DNA of 64,000 nt from Chrysaora quinquecirrha. Lineage: Eukaryota > Cnidaria > Scyphozoa > Semaeostomeae > Pelagiidae. Positions 1 to 10,658 of the stretch are shown here, one piece after another (the stretch's first letter is position 1; the number at the start of each line of letters is the position of its first letter). The position numbers and the translations under genes were made by a program. The notes under the pieces are model-generated. The model was not told where the DNA came from and ran no database searches. It saw nothing but the letters and a program-made list of their open reading frames with translations. The stretch lies in NCBI GenBank assembly GCA_014526335.1, contig JACTAT010000032.1, positions 4,686,914 to 4,750,913 of the forward strand. The letters run 5' to 3'.

Positions 1-188
1 CCCGCTCGTTCCCGCTGATTCCCGGTCATTACCGCTCGTTCCCGCTGATTCCCGGTGATTCCCGCTCGTTCCCGCTGATTCCCGCTGATTCCCGCTCGTT
101 CCCGCTGATTCCCGGTCATTCCCGCTGATTCCCGCGCGTTCCCGCACGTTCCCGCACGTTCCCGGTGATTCCCGCTCGTTCCCGCTGA
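1..188. repeat. 10-bp minisatellite (CCCGCTGATT type)
   Basis: About 18 decamers run in register from the first base of the window. The main variants are CCCGCTGATT, CCCGCTCGTT and CCCGGTGATT, with a few CCCGGTCATT and CCCGCACGTT. The array is cut by the window edge, so its full length is unknown. It is clearly richer in GC than the sequence that follows. Confidence 0.95.
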
Positions 189-402
189 TATTCCCCGTTC
201 CTGCTTTTAGTAATAGCCATGTAGGATTTGAAGCATTTCACCTTTATTTGAATTATACATGAATTTGAAGTAAAGTTTGATTCCTAACATTTTTTGAAAC
301 GACCAAAATTCCTGTTGTTCACACGGAGAGGATTCCCTTACTGGAAATGTCTACCATTTTCCAGAAAAATGTTGCTCCCGACCCAGACCTCTTTTAAAAG
401 GT

Positions 403-465
403 CTATTGGGTAATTGGATTATTAGATAATTAGATGATCGGATGATTGGTTAATTAGATAAGACG
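403..465. repeat. short degenerate ATTRGAT repeat
   Basis: A roughly 60-bp stretch of loosely repeated ATTAGAT/ATTGGAT words. It lies directly before the left arm of the foldback element and may be a remnant of its insertion site. No gene is seen between 190 and 470. Confidence 0.5.
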
Positions 466-469
466 AAGA

Positions 470-1750
470 GTGGAACTTGCAGTATGTTTCTAGCTAGCAA
501 ATTTTTCTGTGACGTGATGGGCCAATTGTTTTGTGACGTCAAATTAATGAAATACTCGCATCAGCTTAATTCAAATTTCTACTCGTCTTCGCAAACTTAA
601 GTTTGAAATTTTATAAAGAGTTCTACAATTTTGCTTTTACTTGAGAAATATCACAATGTCTACATAAAAAAATTGTCTTGCATGTGCCGTTGGCGCAGCC
701 ACAGTTTCAATATGCAGTTAGGCGTATATGAAGTATCGCCACCCGTATGTACAAAGAAGAATTAAAGGTTTTATGTGCCAAACTTGTGTCGATCCATTGT
801 ACTTGTTTCGACCTGTGTAAGAACGAAGACTACGTAACTCTAGGCTTACAGTACAAAAGTGGCTTGTTTTATGGACTCATGGTTATAGCGTCATTAATTC
901 AAGTTCTTGCAGCTTCTAGCCTGATACGGTGGGGATGGTCCTCAGTCGCCATCATTCTGTACCTTCAGGCCTTGGAAGCAATAGTGGCTACATTACGAAC
1001 TCGTGCGTAAGATAAGATGAAATCCAGGCACCATCTAATTTGGTTTGATTTTTCATAGTTGAAGCATAAAGGCAACCAGATTGAGACGCTAAAGAAAGTC
1101 AACATGGCGGTCATGGCTCATCCTGTTACCAAATCAGCTTCAACCAAAAAAACAAGAAGTCAAATCCGTGAAATTGCAGTGCAGACATCAAATACACATT
1201 GTCTTGATGCCTCTACGTCAACAACAGACCCTGGACTGGAAGAGGGCTCCATTTCTTCAGCATCAAGCAGTGATGATGTTTATGTTCTTTGCAAGAACTT
1301 GAATTAATGACGCTATAACCATGAGTCCATAAAACAAGCCACTTTTGTACTGTAAGCCTAGAATTACGTAGTCTTCGTTCTTACACAGGTCGAAACAAGT
1401 ACAATGGATCGACACAAGTTTGGCACATAAAACCTTTAATTCTTCTTTGTACATACGGGTGGCGATACTTCATGTACGCCTAACTGCATATTGAAACTGT
1501 GGCTGCGCCAACGGCACATGCAAGACTATTTCGTTTTGTAAACATTGTGAGCTTTCTCAAGTAAAAGCAAAATTGTACAACTCTTTATAAAATTTTGAGC
1601 TTAACTTTGCGGAGACAAGTAGAATTTCGAATTAAGCTGATGCGAGTATCTCATTAATTTGACGTCACATGAAATTGGCCGATTGCGTCACAGAAAAATT
1701 TGCTGTAATCATGCTAGCTGGTAACATACTGCAAGCCTGCAAATTCCACC
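470..1750. mobile_element. foldback element 1 (long inverted repeats around an exon-like loop)
   Basis: Bases 470-910 reappear as the reverse complement at 1291-1750, giving two ~440-460-bp arms around a ~380-bp loop. The inner ~160 bp of the arms is nearly identical, so both arms encode almost the same ~50-residue peptide. The outer parts differ by indels and substitutions. Conserved words in the arms are TGACGTCAAATTAAT and GCGTAYATGAAGTATCGCCA. The same words, in the same order, occur in the palindrome at 19853-20500, so both belong to one foldback family. The loop carries a block related to the exon at 18132-18521. No target-site duplication could be assigned. It could be a non-autonomous derivative of a larger DNA transposon or an inverted duplication. 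Confidence 0.8.
1059..1300 (+). pseudogene. exon-like block in the foldback loop, truncated paralogue of the block at 18132-18521
   Basis: The sequence just before 1059 is a good 3' splice site (GATTTTTCATAG). The open frame starts L-K-H-K-G-N-Q and contains EIAVQTSNTHCL and GLEEGSISSASSSDDVYVLC. Both strings recur in the minus-strand block at 18132-18521, which is preceded by the same acceptor. In this copy the homology ends at about 1290, where the right inverted arm begins, and the frame stops soon after, so the block is truncated and has lost its donor. The peptide is low-complexity, Ser/Thr-rich and acidic, and no domain is recognised. It may be an exon of the autonomous relative of the foldback family or a captured host exon. 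Confidence 0.6.
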
Positions 1751-1839
1751 ATTCGTAAACGCTCTTCATAATCGATCCGTTTTCAGACGGTGCGGCGGAG
1801 AGACGACAGAAATGTATAAACGACTGAACGACTAAAAAT

Positions 1840-2321
1840 TTGGTGTCAGAATGTTTTTATATCATTTAAAATTACAATATCAAAACGTAAAATTAAGTTT
1901 AAGCTAAAGCCGCCCCTTCGACAAACAGTGCCAACGAATGAAGGAGATTCGAACAAAAATACGTCCATGACCACGAGGCACACTCTAAGCTCAAGTCAAA
2001 CACGCTCTCTTTTAGGAGTCTTACATAATAAAGCGACCAGACGTGTAGCCTCTTTGAACTTCCTGACACTGTAACATCTTTGCTGCAAAACCTGACTTGG
2101 ATAAATGACTCGAAAACAGAAATATTGCTCAATTCAGAGCTGTCATTTCTGTTTTACTCTCATCTATCCAAGCAGACTTTCTAGCGAAACGTAAAAGAAA
2201 ACTTGAAATTCATGTTCTTCTCTCCTTCATTGCTGACACTGTTTATCGAAGGGGCGGGCCTACTAACAACAAATCAAAAATAAATAAAGTTTAGAATTAT
2301 AAGATAAGTTTCTGACACCAA
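1840..2321. mobile_element. TIR element (MITE-like, 482 bp)
   Basis: The ends are TTGGTGTCAGAA at 1840-1851 and its reverse complement at 2310-2321. A second, longer inverted pair lies inside: 1911-1948 and 2221-2258, both built on GCCCCTTCGAYAAACAGTG followed by an AATGAAGGAG word. Short open frames inside match nothing recognisable. The superfamily and target-site duplication could not be determined. Confidence 0.7.
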
Positions 2322-2567
2322 TGGAAAGCCTGAAATAGAAGAAATACAATAATAATCAAAAACCTGTTTTAAGAATTTCTTCAGTTTCACAAATATTTTT
2401 GTGAGTTTATTTACATTTGAAACATCATTCCTTTATAAAAACTTATGACATGTTGTTTACATTCCACACCTCAATTTTCAGCTGATTAACAATCTGCTGA
2501 CATCATTCTCCTTTGCAACTTATCCTCTTATGAACAGTTTACCGATTACATGAAATGCAACTGCAAA
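2322..2567. other. no gene seen; AT-rich spacer
   Basis: AT-rich sequence with no long open frame or recognisable element. From about 2520 onward weak similarity to the 167-bp satellite unit begins, which suggests a decayed array edge. Confidence 0.5.
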
Positions 2568-4232
2568 TTGTGACAGTTGTATCTCCCATTAAGTAAATAA
2601 ACATTTCACATCTCTTCTTTCTATCATTTTGCAAGTTTGTTTTAATTTCACACCTTTGTTTTGAATTTCTAAATTGGTTTGTTTTCATTTCACACCTTGC
2701 CTTTCTGCCCTTTCATTACGCTTTACAACACAAATCGTAACGTTGTATCTCTCATTGAATATGTGTACATTTCAAAGCCTGTTCTTTCTATCGTTTTGCG
2801 AGTTTGTTTTCATTTCACACCTTTGTTTTGAATTTCTAAATTGGTTTGTTTTCATTTCACACCTTGCCTTTCTGCCCTTTCATTACGCTTTACAACACAA
2901 ATCGTAACGTTGTATCTCTCATTGAATATGTGTACATTTCAAAGCCTGTTCTTTCTATCGTTTTGCAAGTTTGTTTTAATTTCACACCTTTGTTTTGAAT
3001 TTCTAAATTGGTTTGTTTTCATTTCACACCTTGCCTTTCTGCCCTTTCATTACGCTTTACAACACAAATCGTAACGTTGTATCTCTCATTGAATATGTGT
3101 ACATTTCAAAGCCTGTTCTTTCTATTGTTTTGCGAGTTTGTTTTCATTTCACACCTTTGTTTTGAATTTCTAAATTGGTTTGTTTTCATTTCACACCTTG
3201 CCTTTCTGCCCTTTCATTACGCTTTACAACACAAATCGTAACGTTGTATCTCTCATTGAATATATGTACATTTCAAAGCCTGTTCTTTCTATCGTTTTGC
3301 AAGTTTGTTTTAATTTCACACCTTTGTTTTGAATTTCTAAATTGGTTTGTTTTCATTTCACACCTTGCCTTTCTGCCCTTTCATTACGCTTTACAACACA
3401 AATCGTAACGTTGTATCTCTCATTGAATATGTGTACATTTCAAAGCCTGTTCTTTCTATCGTTTTGCAAGTTTGTTTTAATTTCACACCTTTGTTTTGAA
3501 TTTCTAAATTGGTTTGTTTTCATTTCACACCTTGCCTTTCTGCCCTTTCATTACGCTTTACAACACAAATCGTAACGTTGTATCTCTCATTGAATATGTG
3601 TACATTTCAAAACCTGTTCTTTCTATTGTTTTGCGAGTTTGTTTTCATTTCACACCTTTGTTTTGAATTTCTAAATTGGTTTGTTTTCATTTCACACCTT
3701 GCCTTTCTGCCCTTTCATTACGCTTTACAACACAAATCGTAACGTTGTATCTCTCATTGAATATGTGTACATTTCAAAGCCTGTTCTTTCTATCGTTTTG
3801 CAAGTTTGTTTTAATTTCACACCTTTGTTTTGAATTTCTAAATTGGTTTGTTTTCATTTCACACCTTGCCTTTCTGCCCTTTCATTACGCTTTACAACAC
3901 AAATCGTAACGTTGTATCTCTCATTGAATATGTGTACATTTCAAAGCCTGTTCTTTCTATTGTTTTGCGAGTTTGTTTTCATTTCACACCTTGCCTTTCT
4001 GCCCTTTCATTACGCTTTACAACACAAATCGTAACGTTGTATCTCTCATTGAATATGTGTACATTTCAAAGCCTGTTCTTTCTATCGTTTTGCGAGTTTG
4101 TTTTCATTTCACACCTTTGTTTTAAACTTCTAAATGAGTCCATTTTCTTTTCACGCCTTGTCTACTCTTTCGTTACACTCCACAACTTAAATTGTAGCAT
4201 TGTATCTCTCATTAAATACGTCTACATTTCAA
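2568..4232. repeat. 167-bp satellite array, about ten units
   Basis: The block starting TTGGTTTGTTTTCATTTCAC recurs every 167 bp at 2672, 2839, 3006 and onward to 3841. One unit near 3960 is about 42 bp short. Edge units (before 2670, after 4110) are diverged, while inner units differ at only a few positions. Two subtypes are seen: A reads TTTTGCAAGTTTGTTTTAAT, and B reads GCGAG followed by TTTTCAT. They mostly alternate. Every unit contains the same ~77-codon open frame, which is a by-product of repetition and not evidence of a gene. The array ends where the LINE tail begins. Confidence 0.95.
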
Positions 4233-4235
4233 AGT

Positions 4236-4262
4236 CAGTTTCAGTTTCAGTTTCAGTTTCAT
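4236..4262 (-). repeat. LINE 3' tail, (TGAAAC)n
   Basis: Read on the minus strand, the LINE 3'UTR ends in about four TGAAAC hexamers (plus-strand CAGTTT). Such a microsatellite terminus marks the 3' end used for target-primed insertion in L2/CR1-like elements and fixes the boundary of this copy. Confidence 0.85.
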
Positions 4263-4572
4263 TGAATTATTAATCAATCCTAAATACAATTCTAAACAGA
4301 TTACTATACAATTAAGGACGTTTACAATTCGAAAAATAACTTAAGACTACATACAACAAATCAAAACAAAGAAAGGGAAAAGACATTACATGATTGTATT
4401 TAAGATTGATTAATTAAGGAGGAGCTCTCCAAGTAGGTAAACTAATCGAGGGAGAGCCCCCCCATAAAAATAAAGAATCTAAAATGTTTTTTTGAAAACA
4501 AAAACATAGAAAGATATAAAACCAGACGAACCTCAGAATGATAATTCTTGGAAGTGTGAGAAGGAGTAACAA

Positions 4573-7500
4573 TTAAACATATGAATCAATAAAATAAGCT
4601 TTCAATTTAGACCGAAAAAGCGTAACCGTGGCTGAAACACGAATAAAAATGGGAAGGGTATTCCACAATTTTGAGCCAAAGTATTTCACTGTTTGTAGTC
4701 CATAGAGGGTAGTGTTTTTCAGAGTATTGAATAGATCACCTCTAGAGGCCTGCCGAGTTCCAAATCTATGAACAGTAGAATTTGGGGTAAAATAGTTATG
4801 AAAGTAGATAGGAGAGAGGTTATTTATGGCTTTAAAGACAAATATTAAGGTATTCAGGTGAAGGATGTCCTCAAGTTTTAGTATCTTTAAAGAGTGAAAT
4901 AAAGGCGTAGATGAAGCAGTAAATGGTTGGAATTTTATACATCTGAGGATTTTCTTCTGTAGTAGAAGCAATGGGTTTAAGTAAGAGGCATAGGTGAGAC
5001 CCCAGACAATAATACCATAGCTGAGAAAAGAAGAGAATATTGAGTTGTAGAGACAGATGAGAGTTTCAAGGGGGATGTAGTGTCTAATTTTGAAGAAGAT
5101 TCCAGTTGTTCTTGATAATTTCTTGTAAAGTTCAGTGATATGGTATTTCCAGGAGAGATGCTCATCAACAAGAACACCTAAGAATTTAACATATTTAGTG
5201 TTTTTGATACTATTTTTTCCAAACTTTAGATTTATCAAGTTTTGAAGTTTCTTCCTTGGTGAATGGAAGAGTACAAAATTTGTTTTATCAACATTTAGTG
5301 CAAGTTTATTACAATCTAACCAGGTTTTAACTTTTTTGAGTTCTTTGTTAACTGTTTTAGAAAGTCTTATGAGATCATCAGATTCAAAGTAAATGTTGGT
5401 GTCATCAGCAAATAAAAAGAATTTCAAAAGCTTAGAAGAATTAGGTAGATCATTGATGTATATAAGGAATAATAGGGGGCCAAGAACTGATCCTTGAGGA
5501 ACACCACATGTTATATAACATGCTGAAGACGAATGACCATTAACTGATACATATTGCTTGCGGTCACATAGATAGGATTGGAACCAGTTTAAAGAAGTCC
5601 TCTGATTCCATAATGCTCTAGCTTTTTCAAGAGAATGTCGTGGTTAACAGTATCGAAAGCTTTTTGTAGATCAATGAATATCCCACATCCGAATTTCTTA
5701 TTGTCTAATGAAGCCTTTATATTCTCAGTTAAACTGACAAGGGCATGATCAGTTGAGTGACGATTGCGAAAGCCAAATTGCATGTGGAATAGCAACTCAC
5801 CTACTTCAAGAAATTTATAAAGGCGTTGATACATGATTTTTCAAATATTTTGCTGAAGATAGAAAGCAATGAAATTGGCCTGTAGTTGGATGTTTTGGTA
5901 GCGAGGCCCTTTTTAAATACAGGAATCACTTTAGCTATTTTGAGAGTTGCAGGAAAAGTGCTTGTCTCAAAAGATTCATTGATTAAATATGAGAGTGTTA
6001 CAGATATATTGGGTTCAAGTACCTTCAATAGCTTGATTGGAATACTGTTTGGACCACTTGATTTTCCATTCTTTAAGGACTGAATAACCGTAGATACTTC
6101 ATTGGGAGCACAAGGGGCAATGAAGAAGGAATCCAAGTTAGGGTTAGACAAGTAAGCTAAAGGAGATTTTGGAGTTCTTGGAATCTTTTTAGTGATATCA
6201 CTTGCAACATTGGTGAAAAAATGGTTAAATTTATTAGCCATCTCGCCTGGATCAGTGATTTTAGAGCCATCAGTGTCATTGAGATACGAAATTGTTTCTA
6301 AATTGTTCGATTTTAGGCTGACAATACTCTTTATACCTTTCCAGAGCATCTTCATGTTGCTCTTATTTTCTTCAAAATAATTGTGATAGTATGATTTCTT
6401 ACTTTCACTCAATTCATTTACAACACGATTACGAAATTGTTTGTAGGCATTGAAGTCAACTGTGGAATTAGTGAATTTAAATTGTTGAAATAGCTTATCC
6501 CTGATTCTCATCATTTTTTGAATACGTAAACTTATCCAGGGTTTATTTCTTAATTTAAGTCTCTTTTTATTTAATTTTCTTTGTGGACAGTGCTTATCAA
6601 TAAGACAATGAAGACTCAGTAGAAACTGTTTGAACTTCTCATGCAGATTAGAATTCTGATCAGTGAGGAATGACTTATCTAACTCCACATAATCAGCAAG
6701 AAAACTATCAGCATTGAAATGGCTATAATCATAAGAAAGATAAGAGGATGATTTGTAGTCAAATTCATAATTATTTATAATACAGAACTGGGGTAGATGA
6801 TCTGAGATCAGAGACAGAATGTTTCCACTCTGAATGTTAGAGTCAGTGGTAGTGTTAACAAAAATATTGTCGATAAGAGTTGCAGAGGTATCAGTAATGC
6901 GGGTTGGATGAAGAACTGAGGGCTGAAAACGGTGAGAAAACATCATGTTGATGAATTCATTAGTAGATGTGTCCTTTTCATAGCTTAACAAATCAATATT
7001 AAAATCACCCATTATGAGAACAAGCTTATTTTCCTTTTCTACTTTGGATAGGGTTTGCTCCAAATGATCATTGAACTTTGAGATAGCAGAGCTAGGATGG
7101 CGATAAACACAGCAGCACAAAATATTTTTGGATTTTGAATTTTCTATTTCAATCCATACAGATTCAAAATCAGCATTGCTTATAGAGAGGTCATCTCTTT
7201 TGTTAGCAGTGAGTTCGGATTTGACATAAATGCCAACACCACCTGCACTACTTTGGGAGGGGGTGAAATGAAATTTGTAACCTGGAAGATCGATGATAGT
7301 TTTTATTGGGACATTGAAAGAGGCTTTGATTTCAGACAAACCAATTACTTGGATATTAGCTTTAAGGCTAGTTATGAGGGCCTGTAATTCATCATGATGC
7401 AATGAAAGGCTGCGAATGTTCATATGAAAGAATGATAGATCCTTATTGGAGGTTATTAAAGAGGAAATTTCATGTGCTGAGCAGTATTGAGAACTAATGT

Positions 7501-7918
7501 TTTGTTGTATATTATCATCAATATCATAATCAGACAGATTGGGCAAATTGGTAAGTTTAGATGATATTTCAAAAGATGGCATAGAGTCAGTAAGAGAAGG
7601 TAAGTCAAAGCAATTTATTTCCTGTAGCAACTCGTCCGGCTCTAAGGTGAATGGAAAAATTTTGGAGTTGTTATGGATGGTACAATAAAGGCAGATCCAG
7701 TTGCCAGGAGAAGATTCAAATTCACATGGGATGATACATTTCATGTGTATGAGTTTACTACATTGACAGCACAATTTTGATTTCTGGTTTCGGTGTACAT
7801 TTTTTAGGCAAATATTGCAAGGTTGATTTGAGCCATCATTGGTAGTAAATGCAGGGACTGTATTGAGATTTTTCAGTCTTTCAACAATAATACTAGTTAT
7901 CTTGTCATCCGAGGTCAT
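4573..7918 (-). pseudogene. LINE ORF2: PHD finger, AP-like endonuclease, reverse transcriptase (two frameshifts)
   Basis: This encodes the enzymatic protein of the LINE: nicking of target DNA and reverse transcription of the element RNA. It starts at the ATG ending at 7918. Residues ~34-79 form a Cys/His PHD finger (CNIC, CCQC, HMKC, WICLYC). Residues ~165-395 are an endonuclease-exonuclease-phosphatase domain (HMNIRSL, GLSEIK, GGVGIYV, MGDFNIDL, SDHLP). The reverse transcriptase starts near residue 590 (PVFKKG, NYRPISLL) and continues with FIDLQKAFDTVNHDIL, GVPQGSVLGPLLF and the catalytic FADD at about 5410. The tail has the usual KLWNTLP motif. The frame is broken at ~5830 and ~5598. Each break is repaired in principle by one extra base in an A or T run, so either natural decay or sequencing error is possible. 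No other stop interrupts it. Confidence 0.92.
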
Positions 7919-8071
7919 CTGGTTTTAATCAAGAAAAATAAAAAATAGAATAATAATAACAAAACTTACCAAGTAAACACAAAAGATAGGAATTCACGCA
8001 AACGTGCCCGGCTTGCTAGTCCAAGATGGATCTTCAGGGTTCAAAACAAAATCTAGTTAGGCCTACCTATA

Positions 8072-8698
8072 TTAAGTGTTGTTTAAATTAGCAAAAAAGT
8101 CTTCTGCATTCTTCAGGTCATGTTCATCAAAATCATATTTTTTAAAACCAGTGCCTTTGTCTATGTGCAGAATAGCAGGATAGGAGAGATTAACTTTCCA
8201 GCTGGGGTTTTTACGCATGAAAAACTTCCTGATTTTCAACATCCTGTTCCGTTCTTGTGCTGTTTTTTTTCCATAGAGTTGTTGAACATGTATCCTTGGG
8301 GATGTCCCACTTTTTGGAGGCTTTGAGAGTTTGTTGGCATTCTGAAGAATGTAATTTGCATCTTGCCATGTAACAAATTCAACGAAAATTGGTGTGGTAT
8401 TTCCCCTTTCACTGGATTTCCTGGGACTGGCTCTGTGAGCTCTATCGATGTCAACTTGCTCTAGGCCACATGCTTCAATGTGTTTTTCAAGTAGGTGTTT
8501 TGATTCATCCCATGATTCATTTCCATTTTCTGGAAAGCCATAAAACACCAGAGATTTCCTCATTTGACGATTTCTGAGATCTTCAACTTCATTTCTTAAT
8601 GAATTTAACTCATTGGAGTTTTTTAGAACTTCAACTTTTAGTTGAATAATTTTGTTACTAGCCTCTTGAGCAATTGATTCAGCCAGCTGTACTGGCTA
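8072..8698 (-). CDS. LINE ORF1, N-terminally truncated (coiled coil plus RRM-like domain)
   Basis: The likely role is the RNA-binding chaperone of the LINE ribonucleoprotein. The frame is open on the minus strand from the breakpoint at ~8695 to the stop at 8072. Its first ~45 residues have heptad-like leucines (KIIQLKVEVLKNSNELNSLR, then NEVEDLRNRQ), a coiled coil of the kind that trimerises L1-type ORF1 proteins. The next part (SLVFYGFPE, VDIDRAHRA, PIFVEFVTW, ILQNANKL) fits the RRM and C-terminal domain of L1/L2-type ORF1p. The first in-frame ATG, at 8563, lies after the coiled coil, so it is not the original start. The true start has been lost at the junction with the palindromic element. 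A 153-bp spacer separates this frame from ORF2. Confidence 0.85.
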
Positions 8699-8699
8699 T

Positions 8700-8725
8700 C
8701 CCTCGATGGCTCAGGCACGAATATG
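8700..8725 (+). repeat. left 26-bp terminal inverted repeat of the composite
   Basis: Starts CCCTCGATGGCTCAGGCACG and continues AATATG. It matches 16541-16566 perfectly in reverse complement, although the sequence immediately inside has diverged. It abuts the LINE breakpoint. Confidence 0.8.
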
Positions 8726-8877
8726 CACCTACGCAGCACCGCTATATGCGTCTACGCAGCGCCATGTCACCGATATATTTGCATGGAGACGCTCTTAAAT
8801 TTTACGATGGATGGGCACCTTGCTAACCCAATGTGTTAACCTCATATATATATAATATATAGTATGTGTGCGTGTCT

Positions 8878-10658
8878 CCGTACCTACACATACACACATA
8901 TAGAGAGATACAGGGATATGAAATTCATGTGGATGATGTGGACATGTGGACCAGATACTTACACACACATAGAGAGATACAAGGAGATGAAATTCTTGTG
9001 GACGATGTGGACGTGTGGACCAGATATATACACACATATAGAGAGATACAGGGAGATGAAATTCTTGTGGACCATGTGGACGTGTGGACCAGACATATAC
9101 ACACACATAGAGAGATACAGGAGATGAAATTCTTGTGGACGATGTGGACGTGTGGACCAGACATATACACACACATAGAGAGATACAGGAGATGAAATTC
9201 TTGTGGACGATGTGGACGTGTGGACCAGACATATACACACACATAGAGAGATACAGGAGTCGAAATTCATGTGGACGATGTGGACGTGTGGACCAGATAT
9301 ATACACACACATAGAGAGATAGAGGAGTCGAAATGGACGATGTGGACGTGTGGACCAGATATATACACATATATATAGAGATAGAGGAGTCGAAATTCTT
9401 GTGGACGATGTGGACGTGTGGACCAGATATATATACACACACATAGAGAGATACAGGGAGATGAAATTCTTGTGAACGATGTGGATGTGTGGACCAGATA
9501 TATACACATATATAGAGAGATAGAGGGAGTTGAAATTCTTGTGGACGATGTGGACGTGTGGACCAGACATATACACACACATAGAGAGATACAGGGAGAT
9601 GAAATTCTTGTTGGACCAGATATATACACATATATAGAGAGATAGAGGGAGTCGAAATTCTTGTGGACGATGTGGACGTGTGGACCAGACATATACACAC
9701 ACATAGAGAGATACAGGAGATGAAATTCTTGTGGACGATGTGGACGTGTGGACGATATATATATACACACATATAGAAAGATACAGGAGATGAAATTCTT
9801 GTGGACGATGTGGACGTGTGGACCAGATATATACACACACACAGAGAGATACAGGAGATGAAATTCTTGTGGACGATGTGGACGTTTGGACCAGATATAT
9901 ACACATATATAGAGAGATAGAGGAGTCGAAATTCTTGTGGACGATGTGGACGTGTGGACCAGACATATACACACACATAGAGAGATACAGGAGATGAACT
10001 TCTTGTGGACGATGTGGACGTGTGGACGATATATATATACACACATATAGAGAGATAGAGGAGTCGAAATTCATGTGGACAATGTGGACGTGTGGACGAG
10101 GTATATACACACATATAGAGAGATAGAGGAGTCGAAATTCATGTGGACGATGTGGACGTGTGGACCAGATATATAAACACATATAAAGAGAGATAGAGGA
10201 GTCGAAATTCATGTGGACGATGTGGACGTGTGGACCAGATATATACACACATATATAGAGAGATAGAGGAGTCGAAATTCATGTGGACGATGTGGACGTG
10301 TGGACCAGATATATAAACACATATATAGACAGATAGAGGAGTCGAAATTCATGTGGACGATGTGGACGTGTGGACCAGATATTTTCACACATATATAGAG
10401 AGATAGAGGGAGTCGAAATTCATGTGGACGATGTGGACGTGTGGACCAGATATATAAACACATATATAGACAGATAGAGGGAGTGGAAATTCATGTGGAC
10501 GATGTGGACGTGTGGACCAGATATATACACACATATATAGAGAGATAGAGTGAGTCGAAATTCATGTGGACGATGTGGACGTGTGGACCAGATATATACA
10601 CACATATATAGAGATAGAGAGGAGTCGAAATTCATGTGGACGATGTGGACGTGTGGAC
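8878..10658 (+). repeat. ~70-bp tandem array, left arm (about 26 units)
   Basis: Units of 66-71 bp are built on GTGGACGATGTGGACGTGTG, GACCAGATATATACACAC, AGAGAGATA and GAAATTC. Outer units (8878-10020) mainly carry ACAGGGAGATGAAATTCTTG, inner units (10030-10658) AGAGGAGTCGAAATTCATG. On the minus strand the unit has almost no stop codons in any frame, so overlapping open frames of 259-439 codons arise. They are rich in His, Ser, Tyr and Cys, repeat the array, and are not considered genes. Confidence 0.93.

Larger units (their letters stand above)
4236..8698 (-). mobile_element. CR1/L2-type LINE, 5'-truncated
   Basis: A minus-strand non-LTR retrotransposon of ~4.5 kb with the order ORF1 (partial), ORF2 (PHD finger, endonuclease, reverse transcriptase), 3'UTR and a short tandem-repeat tail instead of poly(A). 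Tails of this kind and an N-terminal PHD finger are known in the CR1/L2/Crack/Daphne assemblage; the exact clade is inferred. The 3' end abuts the 167-bp satellite. The 5' end breaks inside ORF1, one or two bases before the left terminus of the palindromic composite at 8700. Confidence 0.93.

Noticed and set aside
747..1010. 87-codon ORF in the left foldback arm
   Set aside because: The same peptide is encoded in inverted orientation in the other arm; it is a consequence of the palindrome, and no gene structure supports it.
1899..2132. 77-codon minus-strand ORF
   Set aside because: Lies inside the 1840-2321 TIR element, crosses one of its inverted repeats and has no recognisable motif.
2674..4273. 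Series of identical 77-codon ORFs and one of 141 codons
   Set aside because: Each unit of the 167-bp satellite carries the same frame; hydrophobic, AT-driven composition and no start-site conservation beyond the repeat itself.
8795..10248. Overlapping minus-strand ORFs of 259-439 codons
   Set aside because: They repeat the ~70-bp unit, are open in all three frames at once, and have no domain; a consequence of a stop-poor tandem repeat.
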